The notes under the pieces: generated by a model
The model's input: the letters and a program-made list of their open reading frames with translations, nothing else
Told to the model about the DNA's origin: nothing
Databases searched by the model: none
Shown here: piece by piece, positions 26,402 through 35,693 of the stretch
Layout: every line of letters begins with the position of its first letter
Numbering within the stretch: the stretch's first letter is position 1
Assembly (NCBI GenBank): GCA_021736305.1
Contig: JAIPGD010000005.1
Span: 1 to 49,058, forward strand
Origin: Candidatus Izemoplasma sp.
GTDB lineage: Bacteria; Bacillota_I; Bacilli_A; Izemoplasmatales; Hujiaoplasmataceae
Direction: 5' to 3'
DNA length: 49,058 nucleotides
Program-made: the position numbers and the translations under genes

Positions 26402-26491
26402 ATTATTAATTGCTCCTCTCAAATTTATAGATATATTATAACATAAATAGAGTTGTTCGATAAAAATAAATCTTTTTTATTCATATTTATA

Positions 26492-26500
26492 TGTTATAAT
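26492..26500 (+). promoter_or_regulatory. extended -10 promoter of spx
   Basis: TGtTATAAT at 26492-26500, 23 bases before the ATG; no good -35. Confidence 0.6.
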
Positions 26501-26522
26501 ATTAAGGAAGTGAGGTGTTAAA

Positions 26523-26966
26523 ATGATAACATTATATACAAGTTCAAGTTGTTCATCGTGCCGAAAAGCTAAAAAGTGGTTAGATATTAATAAAATCCCT
26601 TATAAAGAAAAGAATATTATTGGTATTAAACTCACTAGAAACGATATAATTAATATGTTAAAATATTCCGAAAATGGATTTGAAGATATCATATCAACAA
26701 GATCAAAGGTTTTTAAAGAAAGTGAAATAGAACCTGATAGTATGAAATTTTCTGAGTTAGCGAATTTTATAATTGATAATCCAACGATTCTTAAAAGACC
26801 AATTATTATTAACGATCAAATTATGCAAACCGGTTATAATAAAGATGAAATTCGCGCATTTATTCCAAGAGAGTTAAGAAACATTTCTCTTTGCACTGAT
26901 GAATGTACTGATTGTGAATATAAAGAGCGTGTTGAAAATGCATTAGCAAGAGCAAAAAGTTCATAA
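26523..26966 (+). CDS. spx: Spx-type redox regulator with a C-terminal cysteine cluster
   Basis: ArsC-fold protein that binds the RNA polymerase alpha subunit and redirects transcription under thiol stress. It keeps the redox switch CSSC at 10-13, the segment ISTRSKVF, and Arg92 in KRPIII, which contacts the switch in Bacillus Spx. After the normal end of Spx (about residue 120) comes a 27-residue extension with CTDECTDC (Cys124, 128, 131) that Bacillus Spx lacks, giving 147 aa against about 131. The extra cysteines could bind a metal or form a second redox switch (inference). Monocistronic, with its own promoter and terminator. Confidence 0.88.
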   Translation: MITLYTSSSCSSCRKAKKWLDINKIPYKEKNIIGIKLTRNDIINMLKYSENGFEDIISTRSKVFKESEIEPDSMKFSELANFIIDNPTILKRPIIINDQIMQTGYNKDEIRAFIPRELRNISLCTDECTDCEYKERVENALARAKSS

Positions 26967-26974
26967 TTTACTTG

Positions 26975-27003
26975 AAAAGACCATAATTTATGGTCTTTTA
27001 TTT
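26975..27003 (+). terminator. terminator of spx
   Basis: Inverted repeat AAAAGACCATAA / TTATGGTCTTTT (26975-26986, 26988-26999), followed by T-rich sequence. Confidence 0.85.
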
Positions 27004-27063
27004 AATAAATCCTTAAAAATAAACATTTATATGATGAAAACGCTTTTACATTTGTTAAGATAA

Positions 27064-27092
27064 TTGAAAATAAAAGTTATTTAAGTTAAAAT
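27064..27092 (+). promoter_or_regulatory. promoter of gap
   Basis: TTGAAA (27064-27069), 17-base spacer, TAAAAT (27087-27092). The gene has one of the best SD sites in the window (AAGGAGGA). Confidence 0.6.
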
Positions 27093-27125
27093 AGATATGT
27101 AATAAATAAATTAAGGAGGACAATT

Positions 27126-28130
27126 ATGTCAGTAAAAGTTGCAATTAATGGTTTTGGAAGAATCGGAAGATTAGCTTTCAGAATTATGTTTGGTAACGAT
27201 GATTATGAAATCGTTGCAATTAATGATTTAACAGATGCAGAACAATTAGCTTATCTATTGAAATATGATAGTTCACAAGGTAGATATAACAAAGAAGTTT
27301 CATTTAAAGGAAACGATTTAATCGTCGAAGGGAAGAAATTCCAAATTTTCTCAGAAAGAGATCCTGAGAATTTACCTTGGAAAGAAAAAAATGTAGATGT
27401 TGTATTAGAATGTACCGGGATATTTACTTCAGAGGAAGGCGCTAATAAGCACATAATCGCTGGGGCAAAGAAAGTTTTAATTTCTGCACCAGCAAAAGGA
27501 AATATTCCAACAGTAGTTTACGGAGTTAATGATGAAGTTTTAACTGGAAAAGAAAAATTGGTTTCAGCAGCTTCATGTACAACTAATTGTTTAGCACCAA
27601 TTGCTAAGATTTTAGATGATGAATTTGGTATAGTAAAAGGTTTCATGACAACAGTTCACGCATATACTAATGATCAATCTACTTTAGATGTTCCGCATAA
27701 AAAAGGAATTAAAGCACGAAGAGGTAGAGCGGCAGCAATTAATATTATTCCAACTTCAACTGGAGCTGCGGCTGCAGTAGGAAAAGTTTTACCAAAATTA
27801 AATGGTAAATTAGACGGAATGGCACTTAGAGTACCTGTAAGTGTAGGTTCAGTTGTTGATTTAGTTGTTGAATTAAACAAAAACGTAACTATAGAAGAAG
27901 TTAATAACGCAGTGAAAGCAGCACAATCTGAAGTTGTTGGTTATACAGAAGATCCAATTGTATCTTCTGATGTTATTGGTATTTCATATGGAACTTTATT
28001 TGATGCTTTATCAACAAAGGTTATGGAAGTAGACGGGAAACAATTAGTTAAAATAATCACTTGGTATGATAATGAATATTCATTTACTACTCAAATGATT
28101 AGAACACTAAAAATACTTGTTAATAACTAA
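27126..28130 (+). CDS. gap: glyceraldehyde-3-phosphate dehydrogenase, NAD type
   Basis: Glycolytic enzyme oxidising glyceraldehyde-3-phosphate. The NAD-binding GFGRIGR is at 9-15, Asp34 in AINDL favours NAD over NADP, and the catalytic Cys151 lies in SCTTNCLAP. The 334-aa length is standard. It stands alone between a promoter and a terminator, unlike the gapA-pgk-tpi operons of many Bacillota. Confidence 0.96.
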   Translation: MSVKVAINGFGRIGRLAFRIMFGNDDYEIVAINDLTDAEQLAYLLKYDSSQGRYNKEVSFKGNDLIVEGKKFQIFSERDPENLPWKEKNVDVVLECTGIFTSEEGANKHIIAGAKKVLISAPAKGNIPTVVYGVNDEVLTGKEKLVSAASCTTNCLAPIAKILDDEFGIVKGFMTTVHAYTNDQSTLDVPHKKGIKARRGRAAAINIIPTSTGAAAAVGKVLPKLNGKLDGMALRVPVSVGSVVDLVVELNKNVTIEEVNNAVKAAQSEVVGYTEDPIVSSDVIGISYGTLFDALSTKVMEVDGKQLVKIITWYDNEYSFTTQMIRTLKILVNN

Positions 28131-28138
28131 ACTTAAAT

Positions 28139-28162
28139 AAAAGCATCTACGGATGCTTTTTT
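28139..28162 (+). terminator. terminator of gap
   Basis: Stem AAAAGCATC / GATGCTTTT (28139-28147, 28152-28160) with a TACG loop and T-run. Confidence 0.85.
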
Positions 28163-28177
28163 ACTTTGAGGTTATAT

Positions 28178-28807
28178 ATGGATTTTTTTAATGAATGGTT
28201 AGAAGCTTTACGAATATTAGTACAAGAAAATATTTGGATTGCGCCTTTAGTGGGATTATTGTTGCCCTTTTTAGAGGCGATTTTTCCAACGCTACCTTTA
28301 GCAATTATTATTTCATTTAATTTAAGTGTTTTTGGTAGTGCCTTCGGTTTAGTTAATGGAACTATTTTAACAATTATTCTTTCAATAATAGGATCATTTG
28401 TAGGCATGTTTTTAATCTTTATTTTAATTAGATTAACTTTCGCAAATTACTTTATAAAAAAAGTGAGAAAATACAAATATGGAACAACTTTTTTAAATGC
28501 TGTAGAAGGAAAAAGTAAATGGTTTGTTTTAGCTTTAATGTCTAATCCCTTTATGCCTTCTTCTATATTAAACTATGGCTTAGCACTTACAAAAGTATCT
28601 ATAAAGAAATATATTTTATTAACAACTGTTTCCAGGATGATTATCATTTTATTCATGGTGTTTTTAGGTTCAATTTTTAATCTTCAAGATAATTTATTAA
28701 ATGTAGTTTGGATGATGACAGCATATTTTATAATATTAGGTATTTGGGTATTATATCTGCGATCTAGAAGAAATAAAAAAGGATCTTTTTTTGAAGATAA
28801 TGAATAG
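28178..28807 (+). CDS. DedA/VTT-domain (SNARE-associated) membrane protein
   Basis: About 209 aa with five or six hydrophobic segments. A Pro-rich re-entrant-like stretch LLPFLEAIFPTLPLAII near the N-terminus and the later SNPFMPSSILNYGLALTKVSIKKYI segment match the VTT/TVP38/DedA superfamily, whose members move or scramble lipids such as undecaprenyl phosphate. The start is ATG 28178 after GAGGT (28168-28172); a TTG at 28166 overlaps that SD. No promoter is seen after the gap terminator, so it may depend on read-through. The substrate is not determinable. Confidence 0.72.
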   Translation: MDFFNEWLEALRILVQENIWIAPLVGLLLPFLEAIFPTLPLAIIISFNLSVFGSAFGLVNGTILTIILSIIGSFVGMFLIFILIRLTFANYFIKKVRKYKYGTTFLNAVEGKSKWFVLALMSNPFMPSSILNYGLALTKVSIKKYILLTTVSRMIIILFMVFLGSIFNLQDNLLNVVWMMTAYFIILGIWVLYLRSRRNKKGSFFEDNE

Positions 28808-28832
28808 GTGAAGTGTAAGTTTTAAATAATCA

Positions 28833-28841
28833 TGATATAAT
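28833..28841 (+). promoter_or_regulatory. extended -10 promoter of pepP
   Basis: TGaTATAAT at 28833-28841, 18 bases before the ATG; the -35 region is poor. Confidence 0.6.
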
Positions 28842-28859
28842 ATACTTTGAGGTGAAAAT

Positions 28860-30128
28860 ATGAATAAAAATGAATTTATTAAAAGAAGAAAAAAATTATG
28901 TAAAAGATTAGAGGATCAATCTTTTGCACTTTTTGCTTCTGGTGAAGCAAAACATAAAAGTTTAGATCAAAATTTCAAATATTTTCCTGAAAGAAATTTT
29001 TATTACTTAACTGGTTTAAAAAGAGAAAAATTTGTACTCTTATTAGCAAAAAATAAGTTAGCTAATTTGGAATATGTTTTTATTGAAGAACCAAGTGATT
29101 TTGCGACTAAATGGTTAGGTAAGCGAATGACTAAAGAAGAAGTTAGTGAAATTTCAGGCATTGATATTAAACATATTCACTATTTAAAGGATTTTGATGA
29201 ATTTCTTGGGAACAATCTTTTATTAGATTCACGTAAATTAATATTGGATAGAGTTCCAGAATATATTTATCTTGATTTATATAGAACTAAATACATGAAG
29301 AAACCAATAAGTTTAGAGTATTTTGGGAAAGTTATAAAAAATTATCCTGAATTAAAAATTAAAGATGCTAATATTATTGTATCTGACATGCGTAGAATAA
29401 AATCTAAACTTGAGATTGAAGAGATTAAACAAGCTATCGAATATACTAAAAAAGGTATTTATGCAATTTTAGATTATGCAAAGCCTAAAATAAATGAAAG
29501 AGAATTAGAAGCTACTTTTGAATATAATATTAAACTTACTGGTTCTAGTGGTATGGCTTTTGATACTATAGTTGCTAGTGGTAAAAATGCTACAGTATTA
29601 CACTATATTGAGAATAATCAAACAATAAATGACAACGAGTTAGTATTGCTTGATTTAGGTGCTTATAGTAATGAATATCCTGGAGATATCAGCAGAACTT
29701 TTCCTGTAAATGGCAAATTTTCAAAAAAACAAGCCGAATTATATCAAATGGTATTAGATGTTAATAAAGCGACTATAAAAAAAATTAAACCGGGAATATA
29801 TATTAAAGAGTTAAATGATTTTGCTAAAGATCAATTAGCAGAAGGTATGATTAAATTAAACATGATTAAAGAAAAGTCGGAGATTAGCAAGTATTATTAT
29901 CATGGAGTCAGTCATTATCTTGGCTTAGATGTTCATGATGTTGGAACTTACTCAAAACAATTAGAACCAGGTGTTATTCTAACTATAGAACCAGGAATAT
30001 ATATCGAAGAAGAAAAAATTGGTATTAGAATAGAAGATAATATATTAGTTACTGAAAATGGGTATGAAAATTTAAGTGAAGATATTATTAAAGAAATTAA
30101 TGATATTGAGGAATTTATGAGTAAGTAG
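28860..30128 (+). CDS. pepP: Xaa-Pro aminopeptidase, M24B family
   Basis: Two-metal aminopeptidase removing residues before proline. An N-terminal AMP_N domain (about 1-150, GEAKHKSLDQNF...FYYLTG) precedes the pita-bread catalytic domain, whose ligands can be read as Asp265, Asp276, His352 (HGVSHYLGLDVHD), Glu377 (TIEPG) and Glu392 (RIEDN). Length 422 aa, close to E. coli PepP. recD2 follows after 7 bases, probably in the same transcript. Confidence 0.93.
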   Translation: MNKNEFIKRRKKLCKRLEDQSFALFASGEAKHKSLDQNFKYFPERNFYYLTGLKREKFVLLLAKNKLANLEYVFIEEPSDFATKWLGKRMTKEEVSEISGIDIKHIHYLKDFDEFLGNNLLLDSRKLILDRVPEYIYLDLYRTKYMKKPISLEYFGKVIKNYPELKIKDANIIVSDMRRIKSKLEIEEIKQAIEYTKKGIYAILDYAKPKINERELEATFEYNIKLTGSSGMAFDTIVASGKNATVLHYIENNQTINDNELVLLDLGAYSNEYPGDISRTFPVNGKFSKKQAELYQMVLDVNKATIKKIKPGIYIKELNDFAKDQLAEGMIKLNMIKEKSEISKYYYHGVSHYLGLDVHDVGTYSKQLEPGVILTIEPGIYIEEEKIGIRIEDNILVTENGYENLSEDIIKEINDIEEFMSK

Positions 30129-30135
30129 GAGTTAT

Positions 30136-32373
30136 ATGGCTTTTGTTGAAGGAACTATAAAGCGGTATTTATTTTACAGTGAAGAAAATTCTTATTCTGT
30201 AATTAAAGTCAGTATTATTGATACTGATGAAACTGAGTTGATTCATTATGAACCCACAATAATTGTTTGTGGGTTTTTTCCTAAGTTAGAGGTAAATGCT
30301 AATTACCGTTTTAAAGGCGAAATTACTCATCATGAAAAATATGGGATGCAATTTAACGCTATTAGTTTTGAAAGAATTATTGATAACACTTATGATGGAC
30401 TTGTTGATTATTTATCTAGTGATATTTTTTCTGGAATAGGCGTAAAAACGGCTCAAAGAATTATTGATGCTTTGGGAATTGATGCTTTAGATTTAATTGC
30501 TGATGATAAAAATGTTTTGGACAAAGTCCCGCGAATAAATACTAAATTAAAAGATGTTTTATATCAAGGCATTATAGAAAACAGAGAAATGGAAAATACT
30601 CTAGTTTGGCTATATGGTTTTTCAATATCACCGAATATGGCAATGAAAATTTATTCGAATTATGGAATTGAAACTAAACAAATAATAAAAGAAAATCCTT
30701 ATATTTTAATGGAAGAAATAGATGGGATTGGTTTTAAAAGAGCGGATGAAATTGGTTTAAAAGTTGGTTTTAAATATGATTCGGATTTAAGAATACAAGC
30801 AGTTATATATTATCTTTTAAGTGAGTATATGAATAAGTTTGGTGATACTTATTTAGAAAGAGAAAAGTTGTTAAACTACACCTTGAATTATTTGAATAAC
30901 GGAATGGAGAGTGAAGTAGAGTACAATAAAGTTGAAACTTTGTTAAATAGTCTAATTGAGAAAGGCAAAGTTATTCAAACAGAAGAACTCATTTCATTAA
31001 ATCTTTTATATTATGCTGAAAAATTCATTGCAAAAAAATCTTTAGGTCTTAATTATAAAACTGATGAATTGATTGATGTTAAAAATTTTATTTTAGATTT
31101 TCAAAAGATGAATGACATTAACTACACAAAAGCGCAAAAAAAGGCGATTTCTCTAGCTCTTAACAATCATTTTAGTATTATTACAGGTGGACCAGGAACT
31201 GGTAAAACTACAGTTATTAAAGGAATTGTTGATATTTATAAAATGTTAAGAAATTATCAAATAGATAGTGAATTAATTAAGTTAGCTGCTCCGACAGGTA
31301 AAGCAGCAAAAAGACTTTCTGAAGCGACCCTTTTACCAGCAACAACTATACATAAACTCCTCGGTTTTGATTTTGAAGGACAATTCAAATTTGGGCCTGA
31401 TAACTTTATTGATGCGTCAATAATTATTATTGATGAAGCTTCTATGATCGATTGTATTTTGATGAAGAGAATGTTAAGTGCTATAAAACGCGATACAATA
31501 CTGGTTTTAGTCGGGGATGCAAATCAGTTGCCTTCAGTTGGCCCAGGAGATGTTTTAAATGATTTAATTCTTTCTGATTTGTTTCCAGTTCAAAGATTAG
31601 ATATTATCCATCGACAAGCAAAAGATTCTCATATTATATCTCTTGCTTATGATGTGTTAGAAAAACAAATATCAGAAGATATTTTTACTGATTATAATGA
31701 TCGGATATTTATGAAGACGAAGGATGAGTATATTAGTTCTAAAATATTAAAGGTGATTGATCAAGCAATCAAAGATGGCTATCAATTATTAGAGGATATT
31801 CAGGTACTCATACCTATGTATAAAGGCTATAATGGAATTAATCGTTTAAACGATTTAATCCAAGAAACATTTAATTCCGATAATAAACAATACAAAATCG
31901 AATACCGTGGCAAAAATTTTTATTACCAAGATAAAGTTATGCAACTTGTTAATCAACCAGAAAAAAATGTTATGAATGGTGATCAAGGAATAATAGTTGG
32001 AATAAATGATGGAAAAGAACTTATTGTAGATTTTTCGGGTAATTTTGTTAAGTATAACATTAAAGAATTAGATAATTTGACTTTAGCTTACGTAGTCTCG
32101 ATTCATAAATCACAAGGCTCTGAGTTTAAATTAGTAGTTTTACCATTTTCAAATTCTTATACAATAATGTTAAGAAAAAAACTCTTATATACAGCGATTA
32201 CTAGAGCAAAAGAAAAGTTGATAATGGTCGGAAATTTTGATGCTTATAGACATGGTATACTAGGAAAAGATCGAAAGAGATTGACAAATTTACTCAGGTT
32301 TTTAGAAATTGAAAGTCAGGATAGTTTGACTAATAAAATAACTATCGAAGATTTTCTCGACGAACCTCAATAA
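30136..32373 (+). CDS. recD2: RecD2-type ATP-dependent DNA helicase
   Basis: Superfamily 1 5'-3' helicase found without RecBC, active in replication-fork and mismatch-associated repair. An N-terminal OB-like and helix-hairpin-helix region (about 80-200, with IFSGIGVKTAQRII and EEIDGIGFKRADEIG) precedes the motor: Walker A GGPGTGKTT (351-359), motif II IIIDEASM, GDANQLPSVGPGDVL, and the C-terminal VVSIHKSQGSEF with YTAITRAKEKL. Length 745 aa is typical. Proximity to alaS matches Bacillus, where yrrC lies upstream of alaS. Confidence 0.95.
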   Translation: MAFVEGTIKRYLFYSEENSYSVIKVSIIDTDETELIHYEPTIIVCGFFPKLEVNANYRFKGEITHHEKYGMQFNAISFERIIDNTYDGLVDYLSSDIFSGIGVKTAQRIIDALGIDALDLIADDKNVLDKVPRINTKLKDVLYQGIIENREMENTLVWLYGFSISPNMAMKIYSNYGIETKQIIKENPYILMEEIDGIGFKRADEIGLKVGFKYDSDLRIQAVIYYLLSEYMNKFGDTYLEREKLLNYTLNYLNNGMESEVEYNKVETLLNSLIEKGKVIQTEELISLNLLYYAEKFIAKKSLGLNYKTDELIDVKNFILDFQKMNDINYTKAQKKAISLALNNHFSIITGGPGTGKTTVIKGIVDIYKMLRNYQIDSELIKLAAPTGKAAKRLSEATLLPATTIHKLLGFDFEGQFKFGPDNFIDASIIIIDEASMIDCILMKRMLSAIKRDTILVLVGDANQLPSVGPGDVLNDLILSDLFPVQRLDIIHRQAKDSHIISLAYDVLEKQISEDIFTDYNDRIFMKTKDEYISSKILKVIDQAIKDGYQLLEDIQVLIPMYKGYNGINRLNDLIQETFNSDNKQYKIEYRGKNFYYQDKVMQLVNQPEKNVMNGDQGIIVGINDGKELIVDFSGNFVKYNIKELDNLTLAYVVSIHKSQGSEFKLVVLPFSNSYTIMLRKKLLYTAITRAKEKLIMVGNFDAYRHGILGKDRKRLTNLLRFLEIESQDSLTNKITIEDFLDEPQ

Positions 32374-32376
32374 TAT

Positions 32377-32405
32377 TTGCAAATAAAAAATAAATATTGT
32401 ATAAT
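32377..32405 (+). promoter_or_regulatory. promoter of the alaS T-box
   Basis: TTGCAA (32377-32382), 17-base spacer, TATAAT (32400-32405), beginning 3 bases after the recD2 stop. Confidence 0.8.
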
Positions 32406-32411
32406 ATTTTT

Positions 32412-32617
32412 GAAATCGTTGACGAAGATAAGTAGTAAATTATTTTTTATTCAGAGAGTTTAGAAATCGGTGAAACTAAACAAAAATTAGTTTATGAAGC
32501 TCCTTCAAAGAGGTGTTAATCGCACACGTGGCTCGCGTTAAGAGCATGAGAGCGCTAGGAAACTAGAATTAAGGTGGTACCGCGATTAAATCGTCCTTTT
32601 TATAGGGACGATTTTAT
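32412..32617 (+). ncRNA. T-box riboswitch of alaS (alanine specifier)
   Basis: Stem I with a GACGAAG-type turn near 32420 and a GGTGAAAC distal loop near 32470; specifier GCT (32499-32501) within GAAGCTCC; T-box sequence AGGTGGTACCGCG at 32572-32584; terminator AAATCGTCC / GGACGATTT (32588-32596, 32606-32614) with a short T-rich tail. Uncharged tRNA-Ala should allow read-through into alaS. Confidence 0.94.
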
Positions 32618-32639
32618 TTATGTGATACGAGGTGAAGAT

Positions 32640-35273
32640 ATGAAAAAAATGACAGGAAATGAAATAAGAAAAACTTGGCTTGACTTTTTTAAAGATAAAA
32701 GTCATAAAGTTGAAGAGAGTGCATCATTAATACCAAATAATGATCCGACTTTGCTTTGGATGAATTCAGGAGTTGCTGCATTAAAAAAATATTTTGACGG
32801 AAGAGTCGTTCCAAAGAACCCAAGAATTGTAAATATTCAAAAATGTTTAAGAACTAACGATATAGAAAATGTCGGTAATACAGCAAGACATCACACATTT
32901 TTTGAAATGATGGGAAACTTTTCTATTGGTGATTATTTCCGCGATAAAGCAATTGATTTTGCATATGAAATATTAATTGATGAAAAATATTTTGATTTTC
33001 CATTAGATAAATTATATTTTACATATTATCCTACTGATATTGAAACATATAATAAATGGTTAGAAAAAGGAATTAAAAAATCACATTTAATTGCTTCAGA
33101 AAATAATTTTTGGGAGATTGGTACTGGTCCTTGTGGTCCATGTACTGAAGTGTTTTTTGATCGCGGTGAAGAATTTGGTGATTATACTACTGAAACTATT
33201 AAAAAAGACATTGAAAATGATCGTTATGTAGAATTGTGGAATATTGTTTTATCACAATTTAATGCAATTGAAGGAAAATCGCGCGAGGAATATCCGGAAT
33301 TACCAAGTAAAAATATTGATACAGGCGCAGGCCTTGAAAGATTTGCATCGATACTTCAAAATGCAAAAACAAATTTTGAAACTGATCTTTTCATGCCTAT
33401 GATAAATAAGTTCTCTGAAATAACCAATATTAAGTATACTGGACAAAAATCATTTAAAATCGTCGCTGACCACATTAGGACAATAACTATGGCTTTAAAT
33501 GATGGTGCTATGATTTCAAATGAAGGAAGAGGATATGTGATTAGACGGTTGTTAAGAAGAGCTGTTAAATATGGAAAACAGCTGGGAATTAATCATCCAT
33601 TCTTAACTGATTTAGTTACTGTAGTAATTAAATTAATGAAAGATTTTTATCCAGGTTTAGAAGAAAAAGAAAAAATTATTAAAAAAATAATTAAAAGTGA
33701 AGAAATTAAATTTTTAGAAACGTTAACATCAGGAGAACAAAAATTTAATGAATTAATAAAGAAATCAAAAAATAAAATAATTACCGGTAAAGATGCTTTC
33801 GTTTTATATGACACTTATGGATTTCCTTTAGAATTAACTGAGGAATATGCTGAAGAATTCGGCTATAAGGTTGATATTGCTGGTTTTAATAAAGAAATGT
33901 TAAAACAAAAACAAAGAGCAAGGAATGCTAGAAATGATGAATCTTCTTTGGCTTCTCAAAATCAAGATTATTTAGATTTTGTAGAAAAATCTGTTTTTGT
34001 TGGATATGACCGCTTAGACGAAGTAGCCCAAGTAATAAAAATTTTCACTGAAGGAATTGTATTAGATAAAACACCATTTTACGCAACATCAGGCGGACAG
34101 GTATCTGATAAAGGTTACATATATAATGATGATATAAAATTAACGGTTTATGATGTTATTAAATTACCTAATGGTCAATTTCTTCATAGTGTAAAAGAAA
34201 GCATACCAAAAGATTTAGAAGGACAAACTGTAAGAGCGAGCGTGGATGAAGAAAATCGTAGCTTTACAGAATACCATCATTCTGCTACTCATCTATTATT
34301 TAAAGCTTTAAGAGATGAGTTGGGCGCACATGTGACCCAACAAGGATCATCTGTTTCAAGTGAGGGATTGAGATTTGATTTTAATCATTATGAAAACATT
34401 ACAGACAAGCAAATCTTAGCTATTGAAAAATCTGTAAACCAAATGATTAATGATACTTATAAAACAAATACAATGATTTTATCTGTAGATGAAGCAAAGA
34501 AAAAAGGCGCAATTGCAGAATTTGGAGAAAAGTATACCGAAAAAGTAAGAACAGTTGATTTAAAATATACACTTGATTTATGTGGTGGAACTCATGTAAA
34601 AAATATACAAGATATAGAAAGATTTGCAATTAAATCCGTATATTCTATCGGATCGGGTATTTTTCGAATAGAAGCACTAGCAAATGATTTAGCAAAAAAT
34701 TTAGTGAATGAGTTATCAGGGATAAATGATGATATTCAAAATTTATTAAATAAAGTAGATAACATTTTAGAAGCAGCAAAGAAACAAAATATTAATTTAG
34801 AATTTAATTCCGAAGATAATTACAAGCCAATTGGTAGCTATAAAGATGTTCTTCATAAAAGAGAACAATTAAAAAAATTACAAACTAATGTAAAGAATTT
34901 AGAAAAGCTTTATAATAAGAAAAAAGAAGAAAAAAGTTTGAAATCGGTTAGGGATTTTTCAAATGAGACATATGGCAATAATATTATTGCTAAGTTAGAA
35001 AACATTAATGGTTCTGTTTTGAAACATTTAGCAGATGAGCAAATTGAGAAACTAGAAAACGGATTTGTATTCTTAGCTTCAATTATTAATGGCAAAATAA
35101 TTTTCGTTGCTAAAAGCAATAATAACAAGTTAGATGCTGGTAAAATAGTTAGAGAAGCAGCTAAGATTTGTGGTGGTGCAGGCGGAGGAAGAAAAGATTT
35201 TGCTCAAGCTGGAGGAAAAGATATAACCAAATTACCCGAAGCATTAAAATATGTTAAGGAGCTTGTTTTATGA
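32640..35273 (+). CDS. alaS: alanyl-tRNA synthetase
   Basis: Class II synthetase of 877 aa. The catalytic core starts MTGNEIRKTWLDFF, then the editing domain with the zinc motif HHSATHLL and CGGTHV, then a coiled-coil linker (about 720-780), then a C-Ala domain with the glycine-rich GGAGGGRKDFAQAGG. The start is ATG 32640 after GAGGTGA (32629-32635); the open frame continues upstream to 32574, but that part is the T-box antiterminator and terminator. ruvX overlaps its stop by 4 bases and begins a long co-directional run. Confidence 0.96.
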   Translation: MKKMTGNEIRKTWLDFFKDKSHKVEESASLIPNNDPTLLWMNSGVAALKKYFDGRVVPKNPRIVNIQKCLRTNDIENVGNTARHHTFFEMMGNFSIGDYFRDKAIDFAYEILIDEKYFDFPLDKLYFTYYPTDIETYNKWLEKGIKKSHLIASENNFWEIGTGPCGPCTEVFFDRGEEFGDYTTETIKKDIENDRYVELWNIVLSQFNAIEGKSREEYPELPSKNIDTGAGLERFASILQNAKTNFETDLFMPMINKFSEITNIKYTGQKSFKIVADHIRTITMALNDGAMISNEGRGYVIRRLLRRAVKYGKQLGINHPFLTDLVTVVIKLMKDFYPGLEEKEKIIKKIIKSEEIKFLETLTSGEQKFNELIKKSKNKIITGKDAFVLYDTYGFPLELTEEYAEEFGYKVDIAGFNKEMLKQKQRARNARNDESSLASQNQDYLDFVEKSVFVGYDRLDEVAQVIKIFTEGIVLDKTPFYATSGGQVSDKGYIYNDDIKLTVYDVIKLPNGQFLHSVKESIPKDLEGQTVRASVDEENRSFTEYHHSATHLLFKALRDELGAHVTQQGSSVSSEGLRFDFNHYENITDKQILAIEKSVNQMINDTYKTNTMILSVDEAKKKGAIAEFGEKYTEKVRTVDLKYTLDLCGGTHVKNIQDIERFAIKSVYSIGSGIFRIEALANDLAKNLVNELSGINDDIQNLLNKVDNILEAAKKQNINLEFNSEDNYKPIGSYKDVLHKREQLKKLQTNVKNLEKLYNKKKEEKSLKSVRDFSNETYGNNIIAKLENINGSVLKHLADEQIEKLENGFVFLASIINGKIIFVAKSNNNKLDAGKIVREAAKICGGAGGGRKDFAQAGGKDITKLPEALKYVKELVL

Positions 35274-35686
35274 AAATACTTGGCTTAGATTTAGGGTCAA
35301 AGACATTAGGAGTCGCTAGTTCGGACACCACTAAAACAGTAGCTTCAAAAATGAAAACCTTGACTTTTGAACCTTTTGATTACAAATCAGCAATCAAGCA
35401 GTTAAGACCTATTATAGATGAATTTGATTATGAAAAAATTGTTTTAGGATTACCTAAAAACATGAATGGTTCTATAGGCAATCAAGCTCAAGAAAGTATT
35501 GACTTTAAACAAATGTTAGAAGATGAATTCAATATTGAAGTTGTTTTGTGGGATGAAAGATTAACATCAAGAATAGCACAAACTTTAATGATAAGTGCTG
35601 ATTTAAGTAGAAAAAAACGCAAAAAAAAGGTTGATTATATAGCTGCGACAATAATATTACAAAGTTATTTAGATAGTAGAAAGTGA
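35270..35686 (+). CDS. ruvX: RuvX/YqgF family Holliday-junction resolvase-like nuclease
   Basis: RNase H-fold protein of 138 aa implicated in pre-16S rRNA 5' processing and possibly Holliday-junction resolution. LGLDLGSKTLGVASSD (4-19) holds the first catalytic Asp; VLGLPKNMNGSIGNQA and the later WDERLTSRIA and KVDYIAATIIL complete the family pattern. Overlap with alaS (ATGA) indicates coupling. In Bacillus ireB sits between these two genes; it is missing here. Confidence 0.93.
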   Translation: MKILGLDLGSKTLGVASSDTTKTVASKMKTLTFEPFDYKSAIKQLRPIIDEFDYEKIVLGLPKNMNGSIGNQAQESIDFKQMLEDEFNIEVVLWDERLTSRIAQTLMISADLSRKKRKKKVDYIAATIILQSYLDSRK

Positions 35687-35693
35687 GGATATA

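Noticed and set aside
30240-30275. Inverted repeat AACCCACAATAAT / TTGTGGGTT within recD2
   Set aside because: It lies inside the coding frame near the start of recD2 and encodes conserved protein context; a T-run follows, but the frame continues well beyond it, so a functional terminator is doubtful.
32574-32639. In-frame upstream extension of alaS starting at 32574
   Set aside because: It is the T-box antiterminator and terminator read as protein; a proper SD and ATG lie at 32629-32642, and the encoded residues do not match AlaRS N-termini.
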